Below are positions 17,469 to 26,052 of a DNA stretch of 64,000 nucleotides, in pieces. Each line of letters starts with the position of its first letter. Position 1 is the stretch's first letter. This stretch comes from Salipiger pentaromativorans. Lineage in GTDB: Bacteria; Pseudomonadota; Alphaproteobacteria; Rhodobacterales; Rhodobacteraceae. The DNA is taken from the NCBI RefSeq assembly GCF_024721115.1, contig NZ_JAMDHK010000021.1:1-64000 (forward strand), in the 5' to 3' direction. The notes under the pieces were generated by a model, which saw nothing but the letters and a program-made list of their open reading frames with translations, was not told the DNA's origin and searched no databases. The position numbers and the translations under genes are program-made.

Positions 17469-19895
17469 ATGGTGAGTTCGAGCAAGATACTGACAGTCTC
17501 CTACGGCACCTTCTCCTGTACGGCGGAAGGATTCGAGGATCCGCTCGCGGTGGTCAAGGAGACCACGCATTTCTTTCGCGGGGTCATCCGCGAAGACCGG
17601 TTCTTCGGGGCCGAGCCACCGCAATTCGATCCGGAGATGGCGGCGCAACTGCTGCAATCGCAACTGAGTTCCGAACTGGGCGAAGGTGCGCTGACGCTGC
17701 GCAGCCCCTATGGCGGGGGCGCGGCCTCGGCCGGGGCGTTGAGCGCGGCGCTGGCCGCCGGGCCGTCTGTGTCGCGGCCCGCTGCCGCTGCGCCGGCTCC
17801 GGCCCCCGTGCCTGCCGTCGAAGACACCGAAGAAACCCCGGCAGAGGAACGCGCCGCCGCGGCCGAGCTGCCCGCCGAGGATGATGCAGAGGCGCCGGTG
17901 AGCGATGCCATCGGCGTGGCGCTTGCCGCCGCCGAGAGCGCCGACGAGGCGACCGCCTCCGACGACGATCTGGAAGACACCGCAGCCGCCGTCGCCGATC
18001 TGATGGCCGGGGATGCGGCGGAGGCGCTGGATCTGCCCGATCTCTCCTCCGATGACGACGCGCTGGCCGATCTCGACGATGCCGGGGGTGACGACAGCCT
18101 CGAGGCCGAGGCCGAGTTCTTCGAGACCGGCTCGGTGCCTCCGGTTCAGGCCGAGGCCCCCGCGACCCTGACCGATCCCGAGAGCGTCGCCGCCAAGCTG
18201 CGCCGCATCCGTGCGGTTGTGGCCGGCGGTCAGGCCGCCGCGACGGAGGCCCTGCACGAAGACGAGGAAGCGGACGAGGCCGCTGCGGTTTCTGCCATGC
18301 TGGGCGCGCTGACCCCGGAAGCGGGCGACGAGACCCCCGCCGCCGCCGAGGCGCAGCGCGACAATCTCTTCACCGACACGCTTGCCGGTCTCGATTTCGA
18401 CGATGCCTTCGATGACGACGGTTTCGACGAGGACGAGGACGCGCAGACGACCGCCTTCTTCGACGAGGACGATGAGGACGACGACGAGGGAACGGCCGAA
18501 CTGGACACCCCCGCGCCGGAGGCCGCCGTCGCGGCGCCCGAACCGGCTCCGGTGCCGGCAGCGGGCGCGCCGCTGCGCCGCCCGCGTGCCCGGGTGGTGA
18601 AGGTCAAGCGCGCCGTGTTCGAAGCGGCGGTGGCCGACGGGCTGATCGACGAGGCCTCTGCGGCGGCCGCGAAGGGCAATGGCACGGTGAGCAGCCTCAG
18701 CCCCGAGGACGAGGACGATCTCGCCCGGGAACTGGCGGCGGTGAAAGCCGAGCTGAAAGCCGATTTCGATGAGGCCTGGGGCGAGGACGAGGACGATTGG
18801 GACGATGCGCCCGCCGCCGAGACCGCCGCCGCGCCGCGTGCCGACGAGGTCGCCGAAGACGCCGAGGACGATTGGGATCTTGAAGACGACTGGGACGACG
18901 AGGACGAGATCCGCCCGGCCGCGATCTCCGACGAGGACGGCTATGAGGAAGACGAGGACGAGGAGGCCGCTGCTGCGGTGACCGCGCCGCTGCGTCTGCG
19001 CAAGGAAGATGCGGCGCCGACCGAGGCATGGGACGACGACGAGGATCTCGCCGAAGCGCTCGAGGACGAGTTTGAAGAGGCTTTCGACGCCGATGAGGAG
19101 GACGATGAGCCTCTGTCGGGCGAGCGTCTGGCGGAAGAGGCCGAAGCGGTCGAGCGTCTGGCCCGTGAGGGCGCGCGCAAGGCGGTGAAGATGTCGAGCC
19201 CGGCCCGCGCCATGCTGACCGAGCAGAGCGTCGAGGATTACGACGCCTCGCGCATCCTCGACGAGACCAACACCCAGCTTCAGGAGCCCGAGGGCAACCG
19301 CCGCCGCAGCGCGATCGCGCATCTGCGCGCCGCTGTCGCCGCGACCCGCGCCGACAAGCTGCTGGGCCGCAAGAAGGACAGCGAAGAGGCCTTCGAGCCC
19401 TATCGCGAGGATCTGGCCAATGTGGTGCGCCCGCGCCGTCCGCAAGCGCCGTCGAGCCATACCGAGCGCCCCTCCGAGCTGGTGCGCCCGGCACCGCTCA
19501 AGCTGGTGGCGGAGCAGCGGGTGGATGCCGAGATGCCGGCGCCGCGCCCGCGCCGCGTGCGGGTCGCCGATTTCGAGGACGAAACGCTGGGCGGTGCAGA
19601 CGAGGTCGGGAGCGGGTTTGCCGCCTACGCCGAAAGCGTCGGTGCCAGCGAGCTGCCCGAGCTTCTGGAAGCGGCCGCGGCCTATATGTCCTTTGTCGAG
19701 GGCCGCGAGCAGTTCTCCCGCCCGCAGCTCATGACCAAGGTGCGCCAGGTCGAGCTGCAGGAATCGAGCCGCGAGGACCGGCTGCGGACCTTCGGGCAGC
19801 TGCTGCGCGACGGCAAGATCGAGAAGACCCGGGGCGGCCGGTTCACCGCCTCCGAGCGGATCAGCTTCAAGCCGGGCGCGCGCGCGGCGGGCTGA
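17469..19895 (+). CDS. large acidic, low-complexity protein of unknown function
   Basis: An 808-residue protein in three parts. The N-terminal ~60 residues (KILTVSYGTFSCTAEGF...FFRG...DRFFGAEPPQ) look like a folded domain. The middle ~550 residues are Ala/Asp/Glu-rich with many D/E runs and Lys/Arg-rich islands. The C-terminal ~150 residues are ordered-looking (ELPELLEAAAAYMSFVEGRE...FGQLLRDGKI). I recall similar proteins in Rhodobacterales, annotated without known function. No signal peptide or membrane helix is seen. Start 17469 is preferred over 17451 because the similarity begins there. It is monocistronic and ends at a strong terminator. Divergent from thiamine diphosphokinase. Confidence 0.85.
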   Translation: MVSSSKILTVSYGTFSCTAEGFEDPLAVVKETTHFFRGVIREDRFFGAEPPQFDPEMAAQLLQSQLSSELGEGALTLRSPYGGGAASAGALSAALAAGPSVSRPAAAAPAPAPVPAVEDTEETPAEERAAAAELPAEDDAEAPVSDAIGVALAAAESADEATASDDDLEDTAAAVADLMAGDAAEALDLPDLSSDDDALADLDDAGGDDSLEAEAEFFETGSVPPVQAEAPATLTDPESVAAKLRRIRAVVAGGQAAATEALHEDEEADEAAAVSAMLGALTPEAGDETPAAAEAQRDNLFTDTLAGLDFDDAFDDDGFDEDEDAQTTAFFDEDDEDDDEGTAELDTPAPEAAVAAPEPAPVPAAGAPLRRPRARVVKVKRAVFEAAVADGLIDEASAAAAKGNGTVSSLSPEDEDDLARELAAVKAELKADFDEAWGEDEDDWDDAPAAETAAAPRADEVAEDAEDDWDLEDDWDDEDEIRPAAISDEDGYEEDEDEEAAAAVTAPLRLRKEDAAPTEAWDDDEDLAEALEDEFEEAFDADEEDDEPLSGERLAEEAEAVERLAREGARKAVKMSSPARAMLTEQSVEDYDASRILDETNTQLQEPEGNRRRSAIAHLRAAVAATRADKLLGRKKDSEEAFEPYREDLANVVRPRRPQAPSSHTERPSELVRPAPLKLVAEQRVDAEMPAPRPRRVRVADFEDETLGGADEVGSGFAAYAESVGASELPELLEAAAAYMSFVEGREQFSRPQLMTKVRQVELQESSREDRLRTFGQLLRDGKIEKTRGGRFTASERISFKPGARAAG

Positions 19896-19916
19896 GATCC
19901 CGGACCGGACCATCTG

Positions 19917-19948
19917 AAAACGGCGGGTGCGCGAGCGCCCGCCGTTTT
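19917..19948 (+). terminator. intrinsic terminator of the acidic-protein gene
   Basis: Perfect 11-base stem AAAACGGCGGG / CCCGCCGTTTT with a ten-base loop, 21 bases after the stop. The A/T ends make it work in either direction. Confidence 0.75.
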
Positions 19949-19970
19949 CGCGTCTGGCGATGGTTTTTTT

Positions 19971-19993
19971 GAGTATTTGCAGAAAGATGAAAG
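19971..19993 (+). repeat. dispersed intergenic element, copy D (class 2)
   Basis: GAGTATTT, five bases, then AAGATGAAAG, preceded by a run of seven T. It lies just beyond the terminator and before the convergent Lrp-type regulator stop. Confidence 0.6.
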
Positions 19994-19999
19994 GCGGGG

Positions 20000-20458
20000 T
20001 CAGCCGCGGCGGTCGAGCTTGGTCGTCAGGTGGATCAGGCTTTCGGAGCTTTTCACCCCGCGGGCCTCGGCGATCCGGTCGAGCGCGGCGTCGAGCGCTT
20101 CGGTGGAGCCCGCGCAGACGATCACCATCAGATCGACCCGGCCCGAGGTGGTGTGCACCGTCTCGACCGCCGGCATCTGTTTCAGCCGCGCCAGCACATC
20201 GGCCTGGGCGCGCGGCTCGATGCAGACCAGCACCGTGGCGCGGATCGCCTCCTTGAGCGCGGGGCCGCGCCGCAGGGTGAAGCCGGCGATGGCGCCGCGC
20301 ATGACCAGCCGGTCGATCCGTGCCTGAACGGTGGTGCGCGCCAGCCCCAGACGGCGGGCCAGATCCGAGACCGGCATGCGGGCATTGGCCGAGAGCAGGG
20401 CGACCAACGCCCGGTCGGTTTCGTCGATTTGCGAGGTCGAGTTGTCGATTTGTGCCAT
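20000..20458 (-). CDS. Lrp/AsnC-family transcriptional regulator
   Basis: 152 residues: an N-terminal winged helix-turn-helix (IDETDRALVALLSANARMPVSDLARRLGLARTTVQARIDRL) and a C-terminal RAM (ligand-binding) domain with VETVHTTSGRVDLMVIV. The start at 20458 is used because the 29 upstream in-frame residues do not fit the family. It is divergent from the PLP decarboxylase with an 85-base intergenic region bearing two palindromes, so it probably controls that gene and itself, sensing an amino acid. Confidence 0.9.
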   Translation of the reverse strand: MAQIDNSTSQIDETDRALVALLSANARMPVSDLARRLGLARTTVQARIDRLVMRGAIAGFTLRRGPALKEAIRATVLVCIEPRAQADVLARLKQMPAVETVHTTSGRVDLMVIVCAGSTEALDAALDRIAEARGVKSSESLIHLTTKLDRRG

Positions 20459-20465
20459 TTGACCC

Positions 20466-20503
20466 TCAGACTGACAGATCTGACGCGCGAAATCGAGCGA
20501 TTT
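20466..20503. promoter_or_regulatory. palindromic operator region between regulator and decarboxylase
   Basis: Two inverted repeats sit side by side: TCAGA-N8-TCTGA at 20466-20483, which contains the perfect palindrome CAGATCTG, and AAATCG-AG-CGATTT at 20490-20503. Their spacing of about two helical turns suits an oligomeric Lrp-type repressor. Function inferred from position. Confidence 0.4.
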
Positions 20504-20543
20504 CCCCCGCATACTGAACGCAGCGCAAACAGGAGGTATACCC

Positions 20544-21671
20544 ATGGGGATCGAGCAGACCCTGATGCCGTCGCCGGAAGCCTGGCTCGCCCGGGCGCGG
20601 CCCGACGATCCGGTCTTTTTCTTCTGCCCGCTGCGGCTGGCGCAGGTGGCGGCGCGGTTCCTGAGCGGCTTTCCGGGGCTGGTGAGTTACGCGGTCAAGG
20701 CCAACCCGGCGCCCGAGATGATCGACGGGCTGGTTGCCGCCGGCATCCGGGCCTTCGACGTGGCCTCGCCCGCCGAAATGGCGTTGGTGCGCGCGCATTG
20801 CCCCGAGGCCGTGCTGCATTACCACAATCCGGTGCGCTCGGAGGCGGAGATCGCGGCGGGACAAGCGCAGGGCTGCACCTCCTGGTCGGTGGACCGGCGG
20901 AGCGAGCTGGAGAAGTTGCGCCACCTGCCGCGCGGCACCGAGATCGCGGTGCGGCTGAAACTGCCGGTCACAGGCGCCGCCTATGATTTCGGATCGAAAT
21001 TCGGCGCGGATCCGGCGCTGGCTGCGGCGCTTTTGCGCCGGGTCGTGGAGATGGGCTTCACCCCGTCGCTCACCTTTCATCCCGGCACGCAATGCCGCAC
21101 GCCCGAGCCCTGGGCGCGCTATATCCAGGCCGCGGCGGATGTGGCGCGGGCCGCCGGGGTCACGCTGCACCGGCTGAACGTGGGCGGCGGCTTTCCCTCC
21201 GACCGGGGCGAGGGGCATCCCGATCTGGAGGCGATCTTTGCCACCATCGCCATCGCCGCACGCGCGGCGTTTGCCTCGCCGCCAGAGCTGGTCTGCGAAC
21301 CGGGGCGGGGCCTGTGTGCGGAAGCCTTCCTGCTGGTGCTGCGGGTGAAGGCGGTGGAAGAGGCGGCGGTGTTTCTCAATGACGGGATCTATGGCGGCAT
21401 GGCCGAATGGCGCGACCTCGGGCCCATGGCGCGGCTGCGGGTGATCTCGTCCGAGGGGCTGCCGCGTGGTGGGGCGTGCCGCGACCGGGTGGTCTTCGGT
21501 CCGACCTGCGACAGCCTCGACCGGCTGCCCGACCCGGTGGCGCTGCCCGAGGCGATCCGCGAGGGCGATTATATCGTCTTCGAGGGCATGGGCGCCTATT
21601 CCCGCGCCCTCGTCACCGGCTTCAACGGTTACGGAGCGCGCAGGATCGTCCGAATGAGCGCCGCCTGCTGA
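20544..21671 (+). CDS. ornithine/lysine-type PLP decarboxylase (fold III)
   Basis: 375-residue fold-III (alanine-racemase-like) decarboxylase. PLP lysine Lys52 is in YAVKANP; a Gly-rich phosphate site is in NVGGGFPSD. EPGR lies before a second-domain barrel, and the catalytic-cysteine motif FGPTCDSLD is near residue 318. The pattern fits an ornithine decarboxylase-type enzyme, giving putrescine, but lysine or other diamino acids are possible. An AGGAGG ribosome-binding site precedes the ATG. Control by the divergent Lrp-type regulator is likely. Confidence 0.87.
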   Translation: MGIEQTLMPSPEAWLARARPDDPVFFFCPLRLAQVAARFLSGFPGLVSYAVKANPAPEMIDGLVAAGIRAFDVASPAEMALVRAHCPEAVLHYHNPVRSEAEIAAGQAQGCTSWSVDRRSELEKLRHLPRGTEIAVRLKLPVTGAAYDFGSKFGADPALAAALLRRVVEMGFTPSLTFHPGTQCRTPEPWARYIQAAADVARAAGVTLHRLNVGGGFPSDRGEGHPDLEAIFATIAIAARAAFASPPELVCEPGRGLCAEAFLLVLRVKAVEEAAVFLNDGIYGGMAEWRDLGPMARLRVISSEGLPRGGACRDRVVFGPTCDSLDRLPDPVALPEAIREGDYIVFEGMGAYSRALVTGFNGYGARRIVRMSAAC

Positions 21672-21754
21672 GGTTTCGCGCGCCGTTCTCTGGACACCGC
21701 CATGGCGCCGCTTACAGTCCCGCGCAGAGACCAGCGACGCGCGGAGAGCCCGGG

Positions 21755-24046
21755 ATGCAGAAATTCGGCAAGAGCCAGTCCATGAAGCGCAGCGAGGACG
21801 TGCGCTTTCTCACCGGACATGGCCGCTATATCGACGACATCGCCCCCGAAGGCGCGCTGCACGCCTATGTGCTGCGCTCGCCAGTGGCCCATGCGGAGAT
21901 CACCACGCTGGACGTGAGTGCCGCGCGCGAGGCCGAGGGCGTGCATCTGGTGCTGACCGTCGACGATCTGCTCGCGGCGGGCATGGATGTGAACATGCCG
22001 GGCGCGGTGGTGACCAACCGCGATGGCAGCAAGGGGGCGGAGCCCGAACGCCCGCTGCTGGCGCGCGGCCGTCTGCGCCATGTGGGCGAGCCGATTGCGC
22101 TGGTGGTGGCCGAGACCATGCAGCAGGCCAAGGACGCCGCCGAGTTGATCGAGCTCGATTATGACGAGCTGCCGGCGCATGTGGAGGTCTGTCCGGGCGG
22201 CGAGACGATCCACCCCGAGGCGCCGGACAACCGTGCCTTCGATTGGGGCATGGGCGACGAGGCGGCAACCGCGGAGGCCTTTGAGAAGGCGGCAAAGACC
22301 GTGCGGCTGGAAGTGGGGGACAACCGCGTCATCGTGAACGCCATGGAGGGGCGTGGCTGTTACGCCGAATGGGACGGCAAGCGCATTCATCTGGCGTTTA
22401 ATGGGCAGGGGGTGTGGGATCTCAAGAGCGAGATGGCCGAAGCCATGCGGCTCGACGAGGCGGATGTGCGCATCACCAACCCCGATGTGGGCGGCGGCTT
22501 TGGCATGAAGGCGGCCTCCTACCCGGAATATTTCTGCGTGGCGCAGGCGGCGCGGGCACTGGGCAAGCCGGTGCGCTGGATGTCCGAGCGCACCGAGGGG
22601 ATGCTGTCGGACCATGCGGGCCGCGATCTGGTGACCATGGCCGAGCTGGCCTTTGACGAGGCCAACAAGATCACCGGCTACCGGATCCACACGATCTGCA
22701 ACCTTGGGGCCTATAATTCCGGTTACGGCCAGCCGATCCAGACGCTGCTCTTCGCCAAGGTGCTGACCGGCACCTATGACATCCCGGCGGCCTATATGCG
22801 GGTGGAGGGGATCTATACCAACACCACGCAGGTCGATGCCTATCGCGGCGCCGGCCGCCCGGAGGCGATCTATGTGCTGGAACGGGTGATGGACCGCGCC
22901 GCGCGCGACCTGGGTCTCGATCCGGTCGAGCTGCGCAAGATCAACTTCATCAAGGAATTCCCCTACAAGACCCCCACGGGCGAGACCTATGACGTGGGCG
23001 ATTTCCCCCGCGTGCTGGACCACGCCATCGCCGATGCCGACGTGGCGGGCTTTGCCGCGCGCCGGGCCGCCAGCGAGGCGGACGGCAAGCTGCGCGGGCT
23101 GGGGCTGTGCTTCTATATCGAGTCGATTCTGGGCGATCCCTCGGAGGGGGTGAAGATCGAGTTCACCGAGGAGGGCGGCGCGCGGCTCTATGTGGGCACG
23201 CAGTCGAACGGGCAGGGGCATGAGACGGTGTTCGCCAAGTTCCTCAGCGATCAGACCGGGATCCCCTTCGAGAAAATCGAATTTGTGCAGGGCGACAGCG
23301 ACCTGATTGCGCAGGGCGGCGGCACCGGCGGTTCGCGCTCGGTCACCATGCAGGCCAATGTGACGCTGACGGCGGTGAAGGCGATGGTGGACGGGTTCAC
23401 CGCCTTCCTTGCCGAAGAGATGGAGGTGCCCGCCGCCGAAATCGCTTTTGACGACGAGCGTTTCCGCGCCGAGGGCTCGAACCTGACGCCGACCATGCTG
23501 GAGGTGGCCGAGATGGCCCGTGCCAAGGGGCGCGAGGATCTGCTGACCTGGGATGTGCGCGACAAAATCCAGGCGCGCTCCTACCCCAACGGCGCGCATT
23601 TCGCCGAGATCGAGATCGACCGCGAGACCGGCGTCGCCGAGGTGGTGAAATACACCGTGGTCGATGATTTCGGCAATCTGATCAACCCGATGCTGGCTGA
23701 AGGTCAGGTGCATGGCGGGGTGGCGCAGGGGCTGGGGCAGGCGCTTTGCGAACGCACCGTTTTCGATGAGGACGGCCAGCTGCTCTCCGCCACCTTCATG
23801 GACTATGCCCTGCCGCGCGCCGACGATGTGCCTTTTATCCATTTCGATGTGGAGCCGGTGCCCTCGACCGGGAACCCGATGGGCATGAAAGGCTGTGGCG
23901 AAGCCGGAACCGTGGGGGCGCTGGCGGCGGTGTCGAATGCGGTGCAGGACGCGCTCTGGCCGCTGGGCGTGCGCCAGGCGGATATGCCCTTTACGCCGCT
24001 GCGGCTTTGGGAGCTGATGAACGGGGCGCAAATCGCGGCGGAATGA
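21755..24046 (+). CDS. xanthine-dehydrogenase-family molybdopterin subunit (CoxL form II type)
   Basis: 763-residue molybdenum-binding large subunit of the xanthine oxidase family. The active-site loop reads AYRGAGR, the form II pattern, not the AYxCSFR of true carbon monoxide dehydrogenase. Other molybdopterin-contact motifs are GGGFGMK, GQGHETVF and MKGCGEAGTVG. The substrate is probably an aldehyde, purine or other aromatic carbonyl rather than CO. No medium (FAD) or small (2Fe-2S) subunit and no maturation gene is adjacent, so its partners must be encoded elsewhere. The ATG at 21755 gives MQKFGKSQSMKR; an alternative start is 21782. Confidence 0.88.
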   Translation: MQKFGKSQSMKRSEDVRFLTGHGRYIDDIAPEGALHAYVLRSPVAHAEITTLDVSAAREAEGVHLVLTVDDLLAAGMDVNMPGAVVTNRDGSKGAEPERPLLARGRLRHVGEPIALVVAETMQQAKDAAELIELDYDELPAHVEVCPGGETIHPEAPDNRAFDWGMGDEAATAEAFEKAAKTVRLEVGDNRVIVNAMEGRGCYAEWDGKRIHLAFNGQGVWDLKSEMAEAMRLDEADVRITNPDVGGGFGMKAASYPEYFCVAQAARALGKPVRWMSERTEGMLSDHAGRDLVTMAELAFDEANKITGYRIHTICNLGAYNSGYGQPIQTLLFAKVLTGTYDIPAAYMRVEGIYTNTTQVDAYRGAGRPEAIYVLERVMDRAARDLGLDPVELRKINFIKEFPYKTPTGETYDVGDFPRVLDHAIADADVAGFAARRAASEADGKLRGLGLCFYIESILGDPSEGVKIEFTEEGGARLYVGTQSNGQGHETVFAKFLSDQTGIPFEKIEFVQGDSDLIAQGGGTGGSRSVTMQANVTLTAVKAMVDGFTAFLAEEMEVPAAEIAFDDERFRAEGSNLTPTMLEVAEMARAKGREDLLTWDVRDKIQARSYPNGAHFAEIEIDRETGVAEVVKYTVVDDFGNLINPMLAEGQVHGGVAQGLGQALCERTVFDEDGQLLSATFMDYALPRADDVPFIHFDVEPVPSTGNPMGMKGCGEAGTVGALAAVSNAVQDALWPLGVRQADMPFTPLRLWELMNGAQIAAE

Positions 24047-24083
24047 TCTGCCGCGACATGCTTTGGGGGTGGCGTCAAGTTTT

Positions 24084-24114
24084 TTGTTCACGCTTTCTTG
24101 AGAGGGGTTTAAAT
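24084..24114 (+). promoter_or_regulatory. candidate promoter for a small RNA
   Basis: TTGTTC (24084-24089), 18 bases, then TTTAAA (24108-24113), in an AT-rich patch after the coxL-type gene. Confidence 0.3.
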
Positions 24115-24116
24115 TG

Positions 24117-24225
24117 TGGCTTTTGCGCCCATCTCTTTCACAGGATCGCGGAGACGGAACCTTCGCGACGCCTTCACTGTCCCTCGTTCCGTGACTGGCG
24201 CCCAAGGTTTCCTTGGGCGCTTTTT
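24117..24225 (+). ncRNA. candidate small RNA
   Basis: The 209-base gap between the CoxL-type gene and the CoA-binding gene holds a plausible promoter, about 110 bases without a good ORF, and then a perfect intrinsic terminator. The next gene starts 30 bases after the terminator. The alternative is that the terminator simply ends the CoxL transcript 150 bases beyond its stop. No known RNA family is recognised. Confidence 0.3.
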
Positions 24226-24230
24226 CTTTG
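24198..24230 (+). terminator. strong intrinsic terminator
   Basis: Perfect 10-base stem GCGCCCAAGG / CCTTGGGCGC with a TTT loop, followed by TTTTTCTTTG. Confidence 0.85.
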
Positions 24231-24255
24231 CGACGGGCCGGGCTAGGGTCGGGGC

Positions 24256-24723
24256 ATGAGCTATTCCGATGCGTTTCTGAAAGAGGTGCTTGCCCGTACG
24301 AAGGTGGTGGCGGTGGTCGGCCTGTCGCTCAACCCGGTGCGGCCCAGCTATTATGTGGCGCGCTATCTGAGTCTGCGCGGCTACCGCGTGATCGGGGTCA
24401 ATCCGGGCCATGCGGGGGCGATGCTTTTTGGCGAGCGGGTGCGCGCGGCGATCGGAGAGCTGCCGCCGGAGGTGGATATGGTGGATATTTTCCGCCGTTC
24501 GGAGGAGGTGCCGCCCATCGTCGAGGCGGCGCTGGCGCATCTGCCGGAGTTGCGCACGATCTGGATGCAGATCGGGGTCGAACATGTCGAGGCCGCGGCA
24601 CTGGCCGGGGCGCGGGGCGTGGATGTGATCATGAACCGCTGCCCCAAGATCGAATATCAGCGCCTGCATGGCGAGCTGCGCATGGGCGGATTCAACACCG
24701 GGGTGATTTCCTCGAAGCTCTGA
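24256..24723 (+). CDS. CoA-binding domain protein (YccU-like)
   Basis: 155-residue single-domain Rossmann protein of the CoA-binding family, related to the N-terminal part of succinyl-CoA synthetase alpha. VVAVVGLSLNPVRPSYYVARYL and GYRVIGVNPG form the nucleotide-binding start, and VDVIMNRCPKIEYQRL the conserved C-terminal end. Role unknown; it may act as a CoA-responsive regulator. Transcribed alone after a terminator, convergent with hisE. Confidence 0.85.
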   Translation: MSYSDAFLKEVLARTKVVAVVGLSLNPVRPSYYVARYLSLRGYRVIGVNPGHAGAMLFGERVRAAIGELPPEVDMVDIFRRSEEVPPIVEAALAHLPELRTIWMQIGVEHVEAAALAGARGVDVIMNRCPKIEYQRLHGELRMGGFNTGVISSKL

Positions 24724-24779
24724 CGGTGGACGGCGCTCGTTGCCGGGGCAACATCGCCCCGCCCGCCGTCCCGCAGCCT

Positions 24780-24803
24780 CTTTCATCTTTCCGGCAAATA
24801 CTC
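24780..24803 (-). repeat. dispersed intergenic element, copy E (class 2)
   Basis: On the minus strand GAGTATTT, six bases, then AAGATGAAAG. It lies 51-74 bases beyond the hisE stop, in the sense of hisE. Confidence 0.6.
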
Positions 24804-24853
24804 ACCGTCCCGGCGACAGCCATCGGGCGCGCGGCCCGGCAGGGGCGTGGGGC

Positions 24854-25165
24854 TCAGCCCTTGCGCGCAGCTTTCTCGGCCAGGCCCGACCGGCCCTGAC
24901 GGCGTGCCAGCTCGGCCATCACCTCGGCCAGCGGCAGATCGCGGGATTTCAGCATGACGAGGAAGTGAAACAGCACATCCGCCGCCTCTCCGGTGAGTTT
25001 CTCGCGGTCGTTCTTCACCGCCTCGATGATCGCCTCGACGGCTTCCTCGCCGAATTTCTCGGCGCATTTCTCCGGCCCCTTGGCGAGCAGCTTGGCGGTC
25101 CAGCTTTCCTCGGGCGAGGCTTCGGCGCGGGTGGCGACGATGGTTTCCAGCTCTTCCAGAGTCAT
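24854..25165 (-). CDS. hisE: phosphoribosyl-ATP pyrophosphatase
   Basis: Second step of histidine synthesis: hydrolysis of phosphoribosyl-ATP to phosphoribosyl-AMP. 103 residues, all-alpha MazG-like fold with [13 protein letters not shown] and [14 protein letters not shown] supplying the acidic metal ligands. Its start codon shares one base with the hisF stop, so the two are translationally coupled. Other his genes are outside the window. Confidence 0.95.
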   Translation of the reverse strand: MTLEELETIVATRAEASPEESWTAKLLAKGPEKCAEKFGEEAVEAIIEAVKNDREKLTGEAADVLFHFLVMLKSRDLPLAEVMAELARRQGRSGLAEKAARKG

Positions 25166-25923
25166 CAGAGCCTCACCGGGATGCCTGCGGCGGCCATGTG
25201 ATGCTTGGCCTCCTGGATGGAATATTCGCCGAAATGGAAGATCGAGGCGGCGAGCACGGCGGAGGCGTGGCCCTCGGTCACGCCTTCGACCAGATGGTCG
25301 AGCGTGCCGACGCCACCGGAGGCGATGACCGGAATGTCAACCGCATCGGCGATGGCGCGGGTGAGCGGGATATTGAACCCCGCCTTGGTGCCGTCGCGGT
25401 CCATCGAGGTGAGCAGGATCTCTCCGGCGCCTTTTGCGGTCACCGTGCGGGCAAACGCCACCGCGTCGATGCCGGTGGGCTTGCGGCCGCCATGGGTGAA
25501 GATCTCCCAGCGGCCGGGCTCCACGGTCTTGGCGTCGATGGCGACCACGATGCATTGCGAGCCGAAGTGATCGGCGGCCTCGGCCACCACATCGGGATTG
25601 GCGACGGCGGCGGAGTTGAAGCTGACCTTGTCCGCGCCCGCGAGCAGCAGGGCGCGGACATCGGCCACCGTGCGGACGCCGCCGCCCACGGTGAGCGGGA
25701 TGAAGCATTGCTCGGCGGTGCGGGTGACCACATCGAACATCGTGCCGCGATTTTCATGCGTGGCGTGGATGTCGAGGAAGCAAATCTCGTCGGCGCCGGC
25801 GGCGTCATAGGCGCGGGCGGCATCCACCGGATCGCCCGCAGCGCGCAGATCGACGAAATTCACGCCCTTGACCACGCGGCCATCGGCGACATCGAGACAG
25901 GGGATGATGCGGGTCTTGAGCAT
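25165..25923 (-). CDS. hisF: imidazole glycerol phosphate synthase cyclase subunit
   Basis: TIM-barrel subunit that makes imidazole glycerol phosphate and AICAR using ammonia from HisH. 252 residues; catalytic Asp in [15 protein letters not shown] and in [13 protein letters not shown], plus the phosphate-binding [10 protein letters not shown]. Starts at 25923 ([11 protein letters not shown]). Precedes hisE with a one-base overlap. hisH and hisA are not in the window, so the usual hisH-hisA-hisF order cannot be checked. Divergent from the RNA methyltransferase gene. Confidence 0.96.
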   Translation of the reverse strand: MLKTRIIPCLDVADGRVVKGVNFVDLRAAGDPVDAARAYDAAGADEICFLDIHATHENRGTMFDVVTRTAEQCFIPLTVGGGVRTVADVRALLLAGADKVSFNSAAVANPDVVAEAADHFGSQCIVVAIDAKTVEPGRWEIFTHGGRKPTGIDAVAFARTVTAKGAGEILLTSMDRDGTKAGFNIPLTRAIADAVDIPVIASGGVGTLDHLVEGVTEGHASAVLAASIFHFGEYSIQEAKHHMAAAGIPVRL

Positions 25924-25986
25924 GCGGGCCTTATGGCGCGGATTGCGCCCGGGGGGAAGAGGGCGCGCGGGTCGAGAGGGCGGAAT

Positions 25987-26009
25987 GCGTATTTGCCGAA
26001 GAGAAGAAG
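25987..26009 (+). repeat. dispersed intergenic element, copy F (class 1)
   Basis: GCGTATTT, five bases, then AGAGAAGAAG, in the gap between the divergent hisF and the methyltransferase, 44 bases before the latter. Confidence 0.6.
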
Positions 26010-26052
26010 ACAGGGGCTCGTTCCCGGCGGGCAAAGCCTGTATGCGAGCGGG

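Noticed and set aside
17370-19913. 847-codon minus-strand frame opposite the acidic protein
   Set aside because: Mirror of the Asp/Glu/Ala codons of the plus-strand gene; no ribosome-binding site, and the plus-strand gene has its own terminator and recognisable ends.
21629-24205. 858-codon minus-strand frame
   Set aside because: Antisense to the CoxL-type gene, His/Gly/Leu-rich with no motif.
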